Shown here: piece by piece, positions 15,838-23,190 of the stretch
Numbering within the stretch: the first letter of the stretch is position 1
Layout: every line of letters begins with the position of its first letter
Source: an uncultured Eubacteriales bacterium
GTDB taxonomy: Bacteria > Bacillota > Clostridia > Christensenellales > Aristaeellaceae
Direction of reading: 5' to 3'
Length of the DNA stretch: 26,717 nt
Assembly: GCA_900553265.1 (NCBI GenBank)
Contig: USDD01000031.1
Location: 1-26,717, forward strand
Notes under the pieces: generated by a model
The model's input: the letters and a program-made list of their open reading frames with translations, nothing else
Database searches by the model: none
What the model was told of the DNA's origin: nothing
Translations under genes and position numbers: made by a program

Positions 15838-16884
15838 TTATCTGCGGCCGCCGCGACCGGCGCCGCCGCCGCGGGTGCTCGGCCCTCTAAAGCCGCCGCC
15901 CGACGGGCGGGATGCGCCGCCAAAGCCGCCGCGGCTCGATCCGCCGAAGCTGCTGCGGCCGGCGCCGCCAAAGCCGCCGGAACTCGGCCGTCCGCCAAAG
16001 CCTGATCCGCCGCCGCGGGGCGGACGCGGGCCGGAGCCAAAGGGGCCGTCAGGGCGGGGCAGGCGCGGGCCGGGGCCGAAGGGATCGCGGGGCGGGCGCG
16101 GCCGGGTCATGTCGTGGATGATGTGCGAACCGATCATCCATCGGAACCATCTGCCGTCGCTGCCGTATCTTCTGCGATAGCGCCGCCGGCCGCCGCCGAA
16201 CAGGGCGACGATGACAATCAGCACGATGATCCACATCACCAGCGAGCTTCCTTCGTCGTCATGCGAGCGGTCGTAATCCATCGCCGCGCCCTGCGCGCCG
16301 TTTCCGGTTCGGGTCGGCGTAATCTCGGCGGTCGCGTTCTGCGACACGTAGGACTCGTAGTCGGCAATGCCATCCTGCACGGACACATCCACGTTCAGCG
16401 CGTCCGTCACCGACTCGAACGCGGCCTCAAAGAACTTGCGCGCGCCGGTGTCGTAGCGCTGCTTCGCAAAATCCGATTCCAGATTTTTGTCCAGAAGCTC
16501 GACCACCTTGTCGGCACTGATATAATTCTCCAGCTTGGTGCCGGTCATGGCGTAGTAATCGTCGTCGTCCACGGCCATGAGCAGCAGCATGCCCAGACCG
16601 GTGCTCTTGCCAATCTCCCAGTCATTGGACAGCGTGTAGGCATAGTCCCGGGTGCTCAGCTTGCCGGTGGTATTCACGGTCACCACGACGATCTCCGCGC
16701 CGCACGCGTCGTACAGGCGCTGGTTGGCGAAGAGGATTTCGCCCTCCGTGCGCTCGGACAACACGTCCGCGCCGTCGTAGTACCAGAAATCGTCCGTCGG
16801 CTGCACCACCTCGGCCAGACCGCAGCTCATGCAGAGCACGGCGGCCAGCAGCGCCAGCGCGAGGCTCCTTGCGACTTTCTTCAT
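15838..16884 (-). CDS. TPM-domain membrane protein with Gly/Arg/Pro-rich tail
   Basis: This is a 348-residue protein. A signal peptide (1-24) leads to an extracytoplasmic TPM domain (about 30-165), with FWYYDGADVLSERTEGEI, GAEIVVVTVNTTG and GLGMLLLMAVDDDDYY. A linker, one transmembrane helix (about 213-230) and an Arg-rich stop-transfer (RRRYRRRYG) follow. The last 85 residues are a low-complexity Gly/Arg/Pro/Ser tail. TPM domains occur in envelope proteins, some with phosphatase activity in plants and some linked to photosystem repair; their bacterial role is poorly known. The start follows AAAGGAAAG. It is the last gene of the operon, 28 bases after lemA, a common pairing. The cytoplasmic Gly/Arg tail is unusual in length. 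Confidence 0.88.
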   Translation of the reverse strand: MKKVARSLALALLAAVLCMSCGLAEVVQPTDDFWYYDGADVLSERTEGEILFANQRLYDACGAEIVVVTVNTTGKLSTRDYAYTLSNDWEIGKSTGLGMLLLMAVDDDDYYAMTGTKLENYISADKVVELLDKNLESDFAKQRYDTGARKFFEAAFESVTDALNVDVSVQDGIADYESYVSQNATAEITPTRTGNGAQGAAMDYDRSHDDEGSSLVMWIIVLIVIVALFGGGRRRYRRRYGSDGRWFRWMIGSHIIHDMTRPRPPRDPFGPGPRLPRPDGPFGSGPRPPRGGGSGFGGRPSSGGFGGAGRSSFGGSSRGGFGGASRPSGGGFRGPSTRGGGAGRGGRR

Positions 16885-16912
16885 TTTCTTTCCTTTCTCA
16901 TTTCCGGAGATC

Positions 16913-17464
16913 TCAGAAGGTCTCCAGCCGATCCAGCCCGAACAGCCCGGCGATCATTCGCGCGGGAAAATCGCCCGAGAGCACATTGTACTTCCGCGCC
17001 ATGGGGTTGTATTCGTCATAGCCGATCTTGGCGACCTCGCTCTGATAGTTCGTATAGGCGCGATCGAAGTCGCTCTGCCGATCCGCGTCGGGCTCGGCGG
17101 CGTGATAAGCGGTGTACATCGACTCCACCACGTCGTTGAGCGCCTCGAAATTCTCGTGCCGCGCGCGCAGGTTCGCGCCGTCGCCGATGGAATCGGCCAG
17201 CGCCAGCGCCTCGTCGGCGTCGGCCTCGTCGTCCGTGTGGAGCTTCAGCTCCTCAGCCATCGTCCGGGCGTACCCGGCGCAGTTTTCCAGATACGCGTCC
17301 ACGCTCATGCGCACGGCGAAGGACGTGTCGATTCCCTCGTCAAACACGCGCAGCGCGTTCTTCCGGGTGCGCGCCAGCTCCGCGCCGCCGAGGCCGAACA
17401 CGCTCAGCAGCACGCACACGGCCAGCGCCGCGCAGGCAAGGCGGCGGTTATAAAGAACGTTCAT
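16913..17464 (-). CDS. LemA family protein
   Basis: This is a 183-residue protein. One N-terminal membrane helix (about 8-28) is followed by a helical, acidic domain. The C-terminal stretch YNPMARKYNVLSGDFPARMI and the following AGLFGLDRLETF match the LemA signature (YN..V..YN..... FP...A...GF). LemA proteins have an N-terminus-out single anchor and a helical-bundle domain, and are often encoded next to TPM proteins. The function is unknown. AAGGAG lies six bases before the ATG. It follows telA by 18 bases and precedes the TPM gene by 28, so all are one transcript. The sequence is more divergent than typical LemA in its middle part. Confidence 0.82.
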   Translation of the reverse strand: MNVLYNRRLACAALAVCVLLSVFGLGGAELARTRKNALRVFDEGIDTSFAVRMSVDAYLENCAGYARTMAEELKLHTDDEADADEALALADSIGDGANLRARHENFEALNDVVESMYTAYHAAEPDADRQSDFDRAYTNYQSEVAKIGYDEYNPMARKYNVLSGDFPARMIAGLFGLDRLETF

Positions 17465-17482
17465 GTCTTACTCCTTTGGGAT

Positions 17483-18646
17483 TCAGCGGCGGGTTTCCAG
17501 CATCTTTTCGCGCAGCTCGTTTTCGATGGTGGCCAGCTCGGCCTCGGCGCTGCGGCGCTTCTCGCGGCCCTGCTGCTGGATGGTCAGCACCTCGTCCATG
17601 GTGTCGATGAGCATCTTGTTCGTCTGCTTGAGCGTCTCGATGTCCACGATGCCGCGCTCGGCCTCCTTGGCGGATTCCACGGTGGCCATGTGCAGCTTCT
17701 GGGCGTTCTTTTTGAGCAGCTCGTTGGTCAGATCGTTCACCGAGCGCTGAGCCTCCATGGCCTCCTGGGTGTGGGCAATGCCCAGCGCCAGCACCATCTG
17801 GCTCTTCCACAGCGGAATGGTGTTGACCAGCGAGGTCTGAATCTTCTCGGCCATGAGCTGATTGCTGGACTGAATCAGGCGAATCTGCGGCGCCATCTGG
17901 ATGGAAATGTTGCGCGTAAGCTCCAGATCGTAGAGCTTCTTCTCGAAGCGGTCGGCCTTGTCGCTTAAGTCCTTGGCCGCCTGCGCATCCTCGGGCAGGC
18001 CGGACTTCTCGGCCTTGGCGTAGGCCTCCTTCAGCTCCGTCGCCCGGAAGTCCTCCAGCCGCTTCTTGCCGGCGGCGATGTACATGGACAGCTCCTTGAA
18101 GTACATCAGGTTCTGGTCGTAGAGCTTATCCAGCATGGCGATGTCCTTCAGAAGCTGAATCTGATGCTGCTCGAGGCCGTCGCAGATCTTGTTGACGTTG
18201 ACCTCGGCCTTGTCGTAGCGCGCCTTCATCAGCGCCACGCTCTTGCTCTGCTTCTTCATGAAGCCGAACAGGCCCTTGCTCTCCTCGTCCGCGTCGAAGC
18301 CGCGCAGCTCCACCACCAGCGAGGAAATCATGTTGCCCACCTGATCCAGATCCTTGGTCTGCACGTTCTTCAGCGCCGAATCCGAGAACTGAGAGATGTT
18401 CTGCTGCGCGCCCGCGCCGTAGGAAAACACCATATTGGTATCGAGAATGTTGATCTGTTTGGAGAAGTCGTCGATCATCTTCTTCTCCTCGTCCGAGAAG
18501 TTCTGCATGCTCAGCGCATCGGCCTGAACCTTCTTCTCCACGGCTTCTTCCTGGGTTTCCTCCCTGGGCGCTTCCTGAGCCGCCGCAGCTGCCTGAGCGT
18601 TTTCCTCGCCGAAGGGATTCAGAGTGAGCTTGATTTCGTCCGCCAT
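17483..18646 (-). CDS. TelA family protein (toxic anion resistance)
   Basis: This is a 387-residue soluble, strongly helical protein of the TelA/YaaN family. An acidic Ala/Glu-rich N-terminus (1-45) leads into long coiled-coil segments. The matches include SQFSDSALKNVQTKDLDQVG, QHQIQLLKDIAMLDKLYDQN, and ELTRNISIQMAPQIRLIQSS followed by NTIPLWKSQMVLALG, the most conserved TelA stretch. TelA homologues were linked to tellurite and colicin resistance, and in Bacillus the homologue yaaN follows xpaC as it does here; the molecular function is unresolved. GGAGGAAAT precedes the ATG at 18646. There is an 18-base gap on each side within the operon. Confidence 0.92.
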   Translation of the reverse strand: MADEIKLTLNPFGEENAQAAAAAQEAPREETQEEAVEKKVQADALSMQNFSDEEKKMIDDFSKQINILDTNMVFSYGAGAQQNISQFSDSALKNVQTKDLDQVGNMISSLVVELRGFDADEESKGLFGFMKKQSKSVALMKARYDKAEVNVNKICDGLEQHQIQLLKDIAMLDKLYDQNLMYFKELSMYIAAGKKRLEDFRATELKEAYAKAEKSGLPEDAQAAKDLSDKADRFEKKLYDLELTRNISIQMAPQIRLIQSSNQLMAEKIQTSLVNTIPLWKSQMVLALGIAHTQEAMEAQRSVNDLTNELLKKNAQKLHMATVESAKEAERGIVDIETLKQTNKMLIDTMDEVLTIQQQGREKRRSAEAELATIENELREKMLETRR

Positions 18647-18664
18647 TGGGATTTCCTCCTTTAA

Positions 18665-19345
18665 TTACATTCCGAGCTGTATCTTCTGCGAATCGTCGTC
18701 TTTGTCCGTAAAATCGGAGCCCTTCGCCAGCCCCTCGCCGGCGAGAATAGTCTCCAGCGCCGTAAGCTCCGCGTCCATGTCGAAGGACTTGTCGCGGTAC
18801 AGCGCGTCCAGCTGCCTGTCGAACGCGTCGGCCACGCCGCCGATGCTGCCCTCCACGCTGGCCATCGCCGAGCGGATGTTCTCCCCGTGCACCGGCGACT
18901 CCACCAGCCTCGCGTAGTCGGTCACGATCTTCTCCACCGTGGGCAGATAGTAGTTCATGAACCGGCGCACCACGGAAAAGCGGGAGGAATCCTCCTCCAG
19001 CGCGTTGAGAATCGCGTCTCCCGAGCGGAGCATGCGCTCCAGCGGTTGGGCGCAGGGCGTCTGTACAAGGCTCTTCTGAAGCGCCGCCAGACGCTCCAGC
19101 GACGCGCGGCCCTCCTCGATCTGCCGGTCGACCTCGGCGTTGCCGGTGTCGGCCTTGGCACGCACCTCCACGGTCTTGCCCTTGAACGCCATAGTGCCCA
19201 GAAGATACGCCGAGAAGGACAGCGCCGCCGTGGCCAGCAGCGTGCCCAGCCTCAGCAGCAGCCGCGGCGCGAACAGGCCGACCACCAGCCAGACCAGCGC
19301 CGCCAGATAGATGGGAATCGCCGACGGAATCCGTTTTTTCTTCAT
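18665..19345 (-). CDS. XpaC family protein
   Basis: This is a 226-residue protein. Two hydrophobic helices (about 10-27 and 33-50) form a membrane anchor, and a long helical cytoplasmic domain follows, with QIEEGRASLERLAALQ, VVRRFMNYYLPTVEKIVTDY and DAFDRQLDALYRDKSFDMDA. This matches the XpaC family, named for hydrolysis of an indolyl phosphate substrate in Bacillus, though its true role is unknown. It is the first gene of the four-gene operon and probably recruits TelA to the membrane (inference). A promoter lies only about 20 bases upstream. An AGGTGATG site precedes the ATG at 19345. Confidence 0.87.
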   Translation of the reverse strand: MKKKRIPSAIPIYLAALVWLVVGLFAPRLLLRLGTLLATAALSFSAYLLGTMAFKGKTVEVRAKADTGNAEVDRQIEEGRASLERLAALQKSLVQTPCAQPLERMLRSGDAILNALEEDSSRFSVVRRFMNYYLPTVEKIVTDYARLVESPVHGENIRSAMASVEGSIGGVADAFDRQLDALYRDKSFDMDAELTALETILAGEGLAKGSDFTDKDDDSQKIQLGM

Positions 19346-19364
19346 TCTACATCACCTGCATTCT

Positions 19365-19393
19365 ATTTTATCCGCTTCGCCGCCGCTATGCAA
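19365..19393 (-). promoter_or_regulatory. Promoter of the xpaC-telA-lemA-TPM operon
   Basis: The minus strand carries TTGCAT (19388-19393), a 17-base spacer and TAAAAT (19365-19370). The transcript would start near 19358 with a leader of only about 13 bases, which just includes the ribosome binding site. Confidence 0.6.
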
Positions 19394-19425
19394 GGCCGCG
19401 GCTTCAAAAGATACATTTTCGGCGT

Positions 19426-20190
19426 TCAAACGTCCTCGTCGCGGATCGTCAGCTCCACCGGGCAGTGGTCGCTGCCCATGATCTCCGAATGGATCTTCGC
19501 GTCCGCCATTCGCCCGCACAGCCGCTTGGAGACGACGAAATAGTCGATGCGCCATCCCGCGTTCCGGCTGCGCGCCGCGCCGATGTAGCTCCACCAGCTG
19601 TACGCGCCCGTCGCGTCGGGATAGAAGTATCGGAAGCTGTCCACAAAGCCCGCCGCCAGCAGCTCGGAGAACTTGCCGCGCTCCTGATCGGAAAAACCCG
19701 CGCTCATGTGATTGGTCTTGGGGTTCTTCAGGTCGATCTCCTCGTGGGCGACGTTCAGATCGCCGCAGAGGATCACCGGCTTGACCTTGTCCAATTCCAC
19801 CAGATACGCCCGGAACGCGTCCTCCCAGCGCATGCGGTACTCGATGCGCGCCAGCTCCTTCTGGGAATTGGGCGTGTAGCAGCAGACGAGATAGAAATCG
19901 TCGAACTCGCAGGTGATGACGCGCCCCTCGTGGTCGTGCTCGTCCACGCCGATGCCCGTCGTCACCGAGCGCACGGGCGCCCGGGAGAACACCGCCGTGC
20001 CGGAATAGCCCTTTTTATCCGCAAAGCAGTACACGCCCTCGTAGCCGGGAATGCCGATATCGCCCTGACCCTTTTGCAGCTTGGTCTCCTGCAGGCAGAT
20101 CACATCCGCGTCCAGCGCGGCAATGTCCCGATAAAAGTCCTTCTTGACGATCGCCCGCAGGCCGTTGACGTTCCAGGAAATCATTTTCAT
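19426..20190 (-). CDS. xth: Exodeoxyribonuclease III
   Basis: This is a 254-residue member of the exonuclease III/AP endonuclease family, of normal length. It carries MKMISWNVNGLRA at the N-terminus, LQETKLQKGQ with the metal-binding Glu (Glu35), YTPNSQ, GDLNVAHEEIDLKNP with the active-site Asp/Asn, and the terminal GSDHCPVEL with the catalytic Asp-His. It cuts DNA 5' to abasic sites and trims 3' ends in base excision repair. In Bacillus the same gene is called exoA. The start codon has only a weak GGGATGG-type site upstream. No terminator was seen before the xpaC promoter. Confidence 0.95.
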   Translation of the reverse strand: MKMISWNVNGLRAIVKKDFYRDIAALDADVICLQETKLQKGQGDIGIPGYEGVYCFADKKGYSGTAVFSRAPVRSVTTGIGVDEHDHEGRVITCEFDDFYLVCCYTPNSQKELARIEYRMRWEDAFRAYLVELDKVKPVILCGDLNVAHEEIDLKNPKTNHMSAGFSDQERGKFSELLAAGFVDSFRYFYPDATGAYSWWSYIGAARSRNAGWRIDYFVVSKRLCGRMADAKIHSEIMGSDHCPVELTIRDEDV

Positions 20191-20218
20191 AAATTCAACA
20201 CCATCCCGACCGAATCCG

Positions 20219-20227
20219 TGCTATAAT
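20219..20227 (+). promoter_or_regulatory. Extended -10 promoter of the inositol monophosphatase family gene
   Basis: TGCTATAAT is a perfect extended -10 without a clear -35. It lies about 100 bases before the start. The leader includes a small hairpin (CGGGTT/AACCCG, 20288-20303). Confidence 0.55.
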
Positions 20228-20327
20228 GTTCGTATAAAATAGGTTTCTCCAATTCTCTATTGGTTCATCTATTGTAGCATTTTTTTCCGGGTTTCGCAAC
20301 CCGCAAACGAAAGGGAGATGGGATTTT

Positions 20328-21098
20328 ATGTCGCTTCAGGCTCGCGCGCAGGCCGCGGAGCGCGCCGCGCGTCAGGCCGGCGAGATGCTCCGCCATCACG
20401 GCCGGTTGCAGATTCGCGAAAAGGCCGCCAACGATTTCGTCACCGAGATGGACGAGCGCAGTGAAAAGCTGCTGCGCGAAACGCTGCTGAGCCAGTTCCC
20501 CGAGGACGGCTTCTTCGGCGAGGAGGGCGGCGGCGAGGAAAACGTCCGCGGCCGCTGGATCGTCGATCCCATCGACGGCACGCAGAGCTTCATGCGCGGC
20601 CACCACGGCTACACCGTGTCCATCGCCTACGAGCAGAACGGCGAGCTGGCGATCGGCTGCGTCTACGCGCCGGACACGGACGAGATGTTTCTCGCCGTGC
20701 GCGGTCAGGGCGCGACGCTCAACGGCGCGCCGATTCACGTTTCGGACATCGCCGACCCGAAGCACGCGCTGGTGCATCTGGGCTACGGCCACCGCGTGCC
20801 GAAGAACTTCGAGCGCACGGTGAAGCTGCTGCCCGACATTCTCGCCCGCGTCAGCGACATTCGCCGCTACGGCTCGGCGGCCTATGCCCTGTGCTGTCTG
20901 GCCTGCGGCCGCTCCGAGATTTTCTTCGAGCTGGGGCTGAAGTACTACGACGTGGCTGCGGGCGCGGTCATCCTGCAGGAGGCCGGCGGACGCGTCGGCG
21001 GATGGCGCGAGGGCGACGACTGTCTGCGCGGCGGCAGCATGCTGGCCACCAACAGCCTTTTGCACAGCTTCATGCAGGACATGCTCCGCGGTGAATGA
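20328..21098 (+). CDS. Inositol monophosphatase family protein
   Basis: This is a 256-residue Mg-dependent sugar or inositol phosphatase of the IMPase/SuhB/CysQ superfamily. Motif order is complete: FVTEMDERSEKLL, the metal-binding GEEGGG (Glu pair), WIVDPIDGTQSFMRG (the DPIDGT metal site), and YYDVAAGAVILQEAGG, where the usual WDxAA motif reads YDVAA but keeps the Asp. It hydrolyses a phosphate monoester such as inositol 1-phosphate, and the actual substrate is not determined by sequence. The start ATG at 20328 follows AAAGGGAG. It is first in a plus-strand run with the small acidic protein and RadC, separated from them by 93 bases with no clear terminator. Confidence 0.9.
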   Translation: MSLQARAQAAERAARQAGEMLRHHGRLQIREKAANDFVTEMDERSEKLLRETLLSQFPEDGFFGEEGGGEENVRGRWIVDPIDGTQSFMRGHHGYTVSIAYEQNGELAIGCVYAPDTDEMFLAVRGQGATLNGAPIHVSDIADPKHALVHLGYGHRVPKNFERTVKLLPDILARVSDIRRYGSAAYALCCLACGRSEIFFELGLKYYDVAAGAVILQEAGGRVGGWREGDDCLRGGSMLATNSLLHSFMQDMLRGE

Positions 21099-21191
21099 GC
21101 AGGATTTTTTCGTTTTGCTCCGCTAGCCGCTTGTTTTCGGAAAAAGCATCCATTAAAATATCATCAGCCACTGCAAAAAGGAGAGTTTTCG

Positions 21192-21476
21192 ATGAAGATT
21201 TCGCTGAACGCCGGACAGCTGAAAGCGCTTGAAGCGTTTCTGGCCAAATGCGAGGACTGCGAAGCCCTTTCCGAGAAGGAATACGTGCTGGATCTGTACG
21301 ATCTGGAGCCTCCGATTTCGATGGATCTGACCCTGCAGAAGGACGGTCTGTGGATTGAAGGCGCGGCGGAGCTGGTCTTTGACGAGGAGATGGACGGCTG
21401 GTACATCGGCCGCCGCATTGAGGAAGTCGAGCCGCTGCTGAGCGCGCTGAGAGAGGCGGGCGCACTGGGCGCATGA
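21192..21476 (+). CDS. Small acidic protein of unknown function
   Basis: This is a 94-residue protein I do not recognise. It is acidic (many Glu/Asp), has one Cys pair (CEDC) near residue 20, and alternates helix-like ends (GQLKALEAFLAK at the start and EPLLSALREAG at the end) with a strand-like middle (SMDLTLQKDGLWIEGAAELV). No signal peptide or membrane helix is present. The start is well supported by AAGGAGAG eight bases upstream. Its stop overlaps the radC ATG by four bases (ATGA), so the two are translationally coupled. A link to RadC is inferred from this position only. Confidence 0.75.
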   Translation: MKISLNAGQLKALEAFLAKCEDCEALSEKEYVLDLYDLEPPISMDLTLQKDGLWIEGAAELVFDEEMDGWYIGRRIEEVEPLLSALREAGALGA

Positions 21477-22171
21477 GCATCTCCGACAAATCCCGTCGGC
21501 GCTGCCTGAAGGCCATCGGCGGTATTTTGGAGTTTCTGGAGAAGGACAAATACGATCCCGACCAGCTTCGCCGGCTGGAGGCTCGCTTTCTGTCGCCCTC
21601 GGGCATTGTCGAGGCCAACGTGCACGAGCTGCGCAAGGAGGGCCTTGCCGAAAGCAACGCGCAGCTGCTGGCGCTGATTCCGTCGCTGACGCGCTATTGC
21701 CTTCGGATGAACTACGGCGAACATCCGAAGCTGACGACGCTGCCAACAGCGGCGCAGTATCTGAAATCGCTGTACATCGGCATTCCCATCGAGCAGTTCT
21801 ATCTGCTGTGTCTGGATTCCTCCGGACGGCTGATCGAATGCCTCCTTTTGCAGAAGGGTACGATTGACGAAACGCCGTTCTATCTCGGGCATCTGCTTCA
21901 GGCGCTGGTCACCGCCGGCGCGGACGCCATCGTGCTGTGCCACAACCATCCCGGCGGAACGCCGCGTCCTTCCCAGGCCGACGTTCGCTGCACCCTCGAC
22001 GCCCTTCGCGCGCTGCATGCGCTGGGCGTGGTCATGCTCGACCACGTGATTATCGCCGGAACCCAGACGGTGAGTCTGCGCGAAAACGGCTTCATTCCCG
22101 CGGTGATCTGGGATCAGCAGGACTCGGAGAGCCGTCTGCTCTGCCATTGGCTGGACGGCTCGGAATCCTGA
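21473..22171 (+). CDS. RadC-like JAB/MPN (JAMM) domain protein
   Basis: This is a 232-residue protein. The C-terminal half has the RadC JAMM signature: a conserved Glu in LIECLLLQKGTID, then HNHPGGTPRPSQAD with both His, the Ser and the Asp that together with Glu would bind zinc. Most RadC proteins read HNHPSG; here the fifth residue is Gly. The N-terminal half is helical and corresponds to the helix-hairpin-helix region of RadC, but is divergent. The domain is predicted to be a metalloprotease. RadC was once thought a repair protein, but its role is not settled. It overlaps the upstream small gene by four bases and ends before a shared terminator. Confidence 0.87.
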   Translation: MSISDKSRRRCLKAIGGILEFLEKDKYDPDQLRRLEARFLSPSGIVEANVHELRKEGLAESNAQLLALIPSLTRYCLRMNYGEHPKLTTLPTAAQYLKSLYIGIPIEQFYLLCLDSSGRLIECLLLQKGTIDETPFYLGHLLQALVTAGADAIVLCHNHPGGTPRPSQADVRCTLDALRALHALGVVMLDHVIIAGTQTVSLRENGFIPAVIWDQQDSESRLLCHWLDGSES

Positions 22172-22180
22172 ACCTGCATA

Positions 22181-22220
22181 AAAACCGGCGGCTCCATCAA
22201 AGGAACCGCCGGTTTTCTTT
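22181..22220. terminator. Bidirectional terminator between radC-like and SDR genes
   Basis: AAAACCGGCGG (22181-22191) pairs perfectly with CCGCCGGTTTT (22206-22216). The A-run and T-run on either side allow termination of both convergent transcripts. Confidence 0.88.
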
Positions 22221-22234
22221 TCCCGGAAACGCAA

Positions 22235-23110
22235 TCAGTTGAGCATGACCTGGCCGCCGGTGACGGGGATCGCCTGGCCGGTCTCGTACTTCTGCTCCAC
22301 AGCGTAGAAGATGGCCTTGGCCACATCCGACGGGAAGCAGCCGCGGTTCATGGGAACCTTGGCCATGTAGTACCTGCGCACGTCCTCGACGGTCTTGGCG
22401 CCGGGCACCTTACCCGCCTTCAGATACTGCACGAACAGGCCGCGCTCGGGATCCGACCACAGCGGGCCGTCCAGATAGTTGCCGGGGCAGATGGCGTTGA
22501 CCTTGATGTTGTAGGGGCACAGCTCCAGCGCGAAGGACTGGGTCAGGCCGATGCCGCCGAACTTGGAGCCGGCATAGGCGTAGTTGTTCTTGCTGCCCTC
22601 AAGGCCGGACTTGGAGTTGACGGTCACGATGTCGAAGTACATCTCGCGATCAGCCTCGTGCTCGGCCTCCATGATGGCCGCGGCGTACTTGGCGCAGAGG
22701 AAATAGCCCGTGTAGTTGATGCTGGTGACGAAGTCGAAGGTCTTCTGCTCCAGCTCCATCAGGTTGCCCGCCTTGGCCACGCCGGCGTTGCTGACCAGCA
22801 GATCCAGTCCACCCCACTTTTCCACGGTGGTCTGCACCATCTTCGCGACGCTCTCCTCGCTGGTGACGTTCACTTCGATGGCGAAGGCGTACTCGCCCAG
22901 CTCCTTTGCGACCGCTTCCGCGCCGGGCAGATTCATGTCGGCGATGCCGACGATCGCGCCCTGAGCGTACAGCTCCTCGGCAATGCCCTTGCCGAAGCCC
23001 TGCGCCGCGCCGGTGACGATGGCGATCTTGCCCGCCAGACGGCCCTGGGTCGCCGGGCGATTGTGAATGTTCTGCTTGGCAATCTCCTGCCACTTGCTCA
23101 TGTCAATCAT
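22235..23110 (-). CDS. Short-chain dehydrogenase, sorbitol-6-phosphate 2-dehydrogenase-like
   Basis: This is a 291-residue SDR. A 25-residue N-terminal extension precedes the cofactor motif TGAAQGFG (33-40). The NAG motif (LVSNAGVAKAG) and the catalytic Ser...Tyr-Lys (NSKSGLEGSK, then YAYAGSK) are intact, and ICPGNYLDGPLW lies in the substrate loop. Length, extension and the GNYLDGPLW loop resemble sorbitol (glucitol)-6-phosphate dehydrogenase, which makes fructose 6-phosphate with NAD. The substrate is inferred. The ATG at 23110 is chosen because GGGAGG is nine bases upstream; an in-frame TTG at 23119 is too close. Its likely upstream partner, an L-sorbose-1-phosphate reductase-like enzyme, is encoded 7 kb to the left. 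Confidence 0.82.
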   Translation of the reverse strand: MIDMSKWQEIAKQNIHNRPATQGRLAGKIAIVTGAAQGFGKGIAEELYAQGAIVGIADMNLPGAEAVAKELGEYAFAIEVNVTSEESVAKMVQTTVEKWGGLDLLVSNAGVAKAGNLMELEQKTFDFVTSINYTGYFLCAKYAAAIMEAEHEADREMYFDIVTVNSKSGLEGSKNNYAYAGSKFGGIGLTQSFALELCPYNIKVNAICPGNYLDGPLWSDPERGLFVQYLKAGKVPGAKTVEDVRRYYMAKVPMNRGCFPSDVAKAIFYAVEQKYETGQAIPVTGGQVMLN

Positions 23111-23145
23111 GGGTTTCAACCTCCCTGTATGGATTCACCGTTCCC

Positions 23146-23174
23146 ATTATACCGCAATCGTCCTGCAATTTCCA
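23146..23174 (-). promoter_or_regulatory. Promoter of the sorbitol-6-phosphate dehydrogenase-like gene
   Basis: The minus strand carries TGGAAA (23169-23174), a 17-base spacer and TATAAT (23146-23151), giving a leader of about 30 bases. Confidence 0.6.
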
Positions 23175-23190
23175 GTCCCGGCTGCAAAAA

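Noticed and set aside
15492..16040. Minus-strand open frame spanning the TPM 3' end and the following gap
   Set aside because: Alternative frame of the Gly-rich tail that runs through the terminator; no start site or domain.
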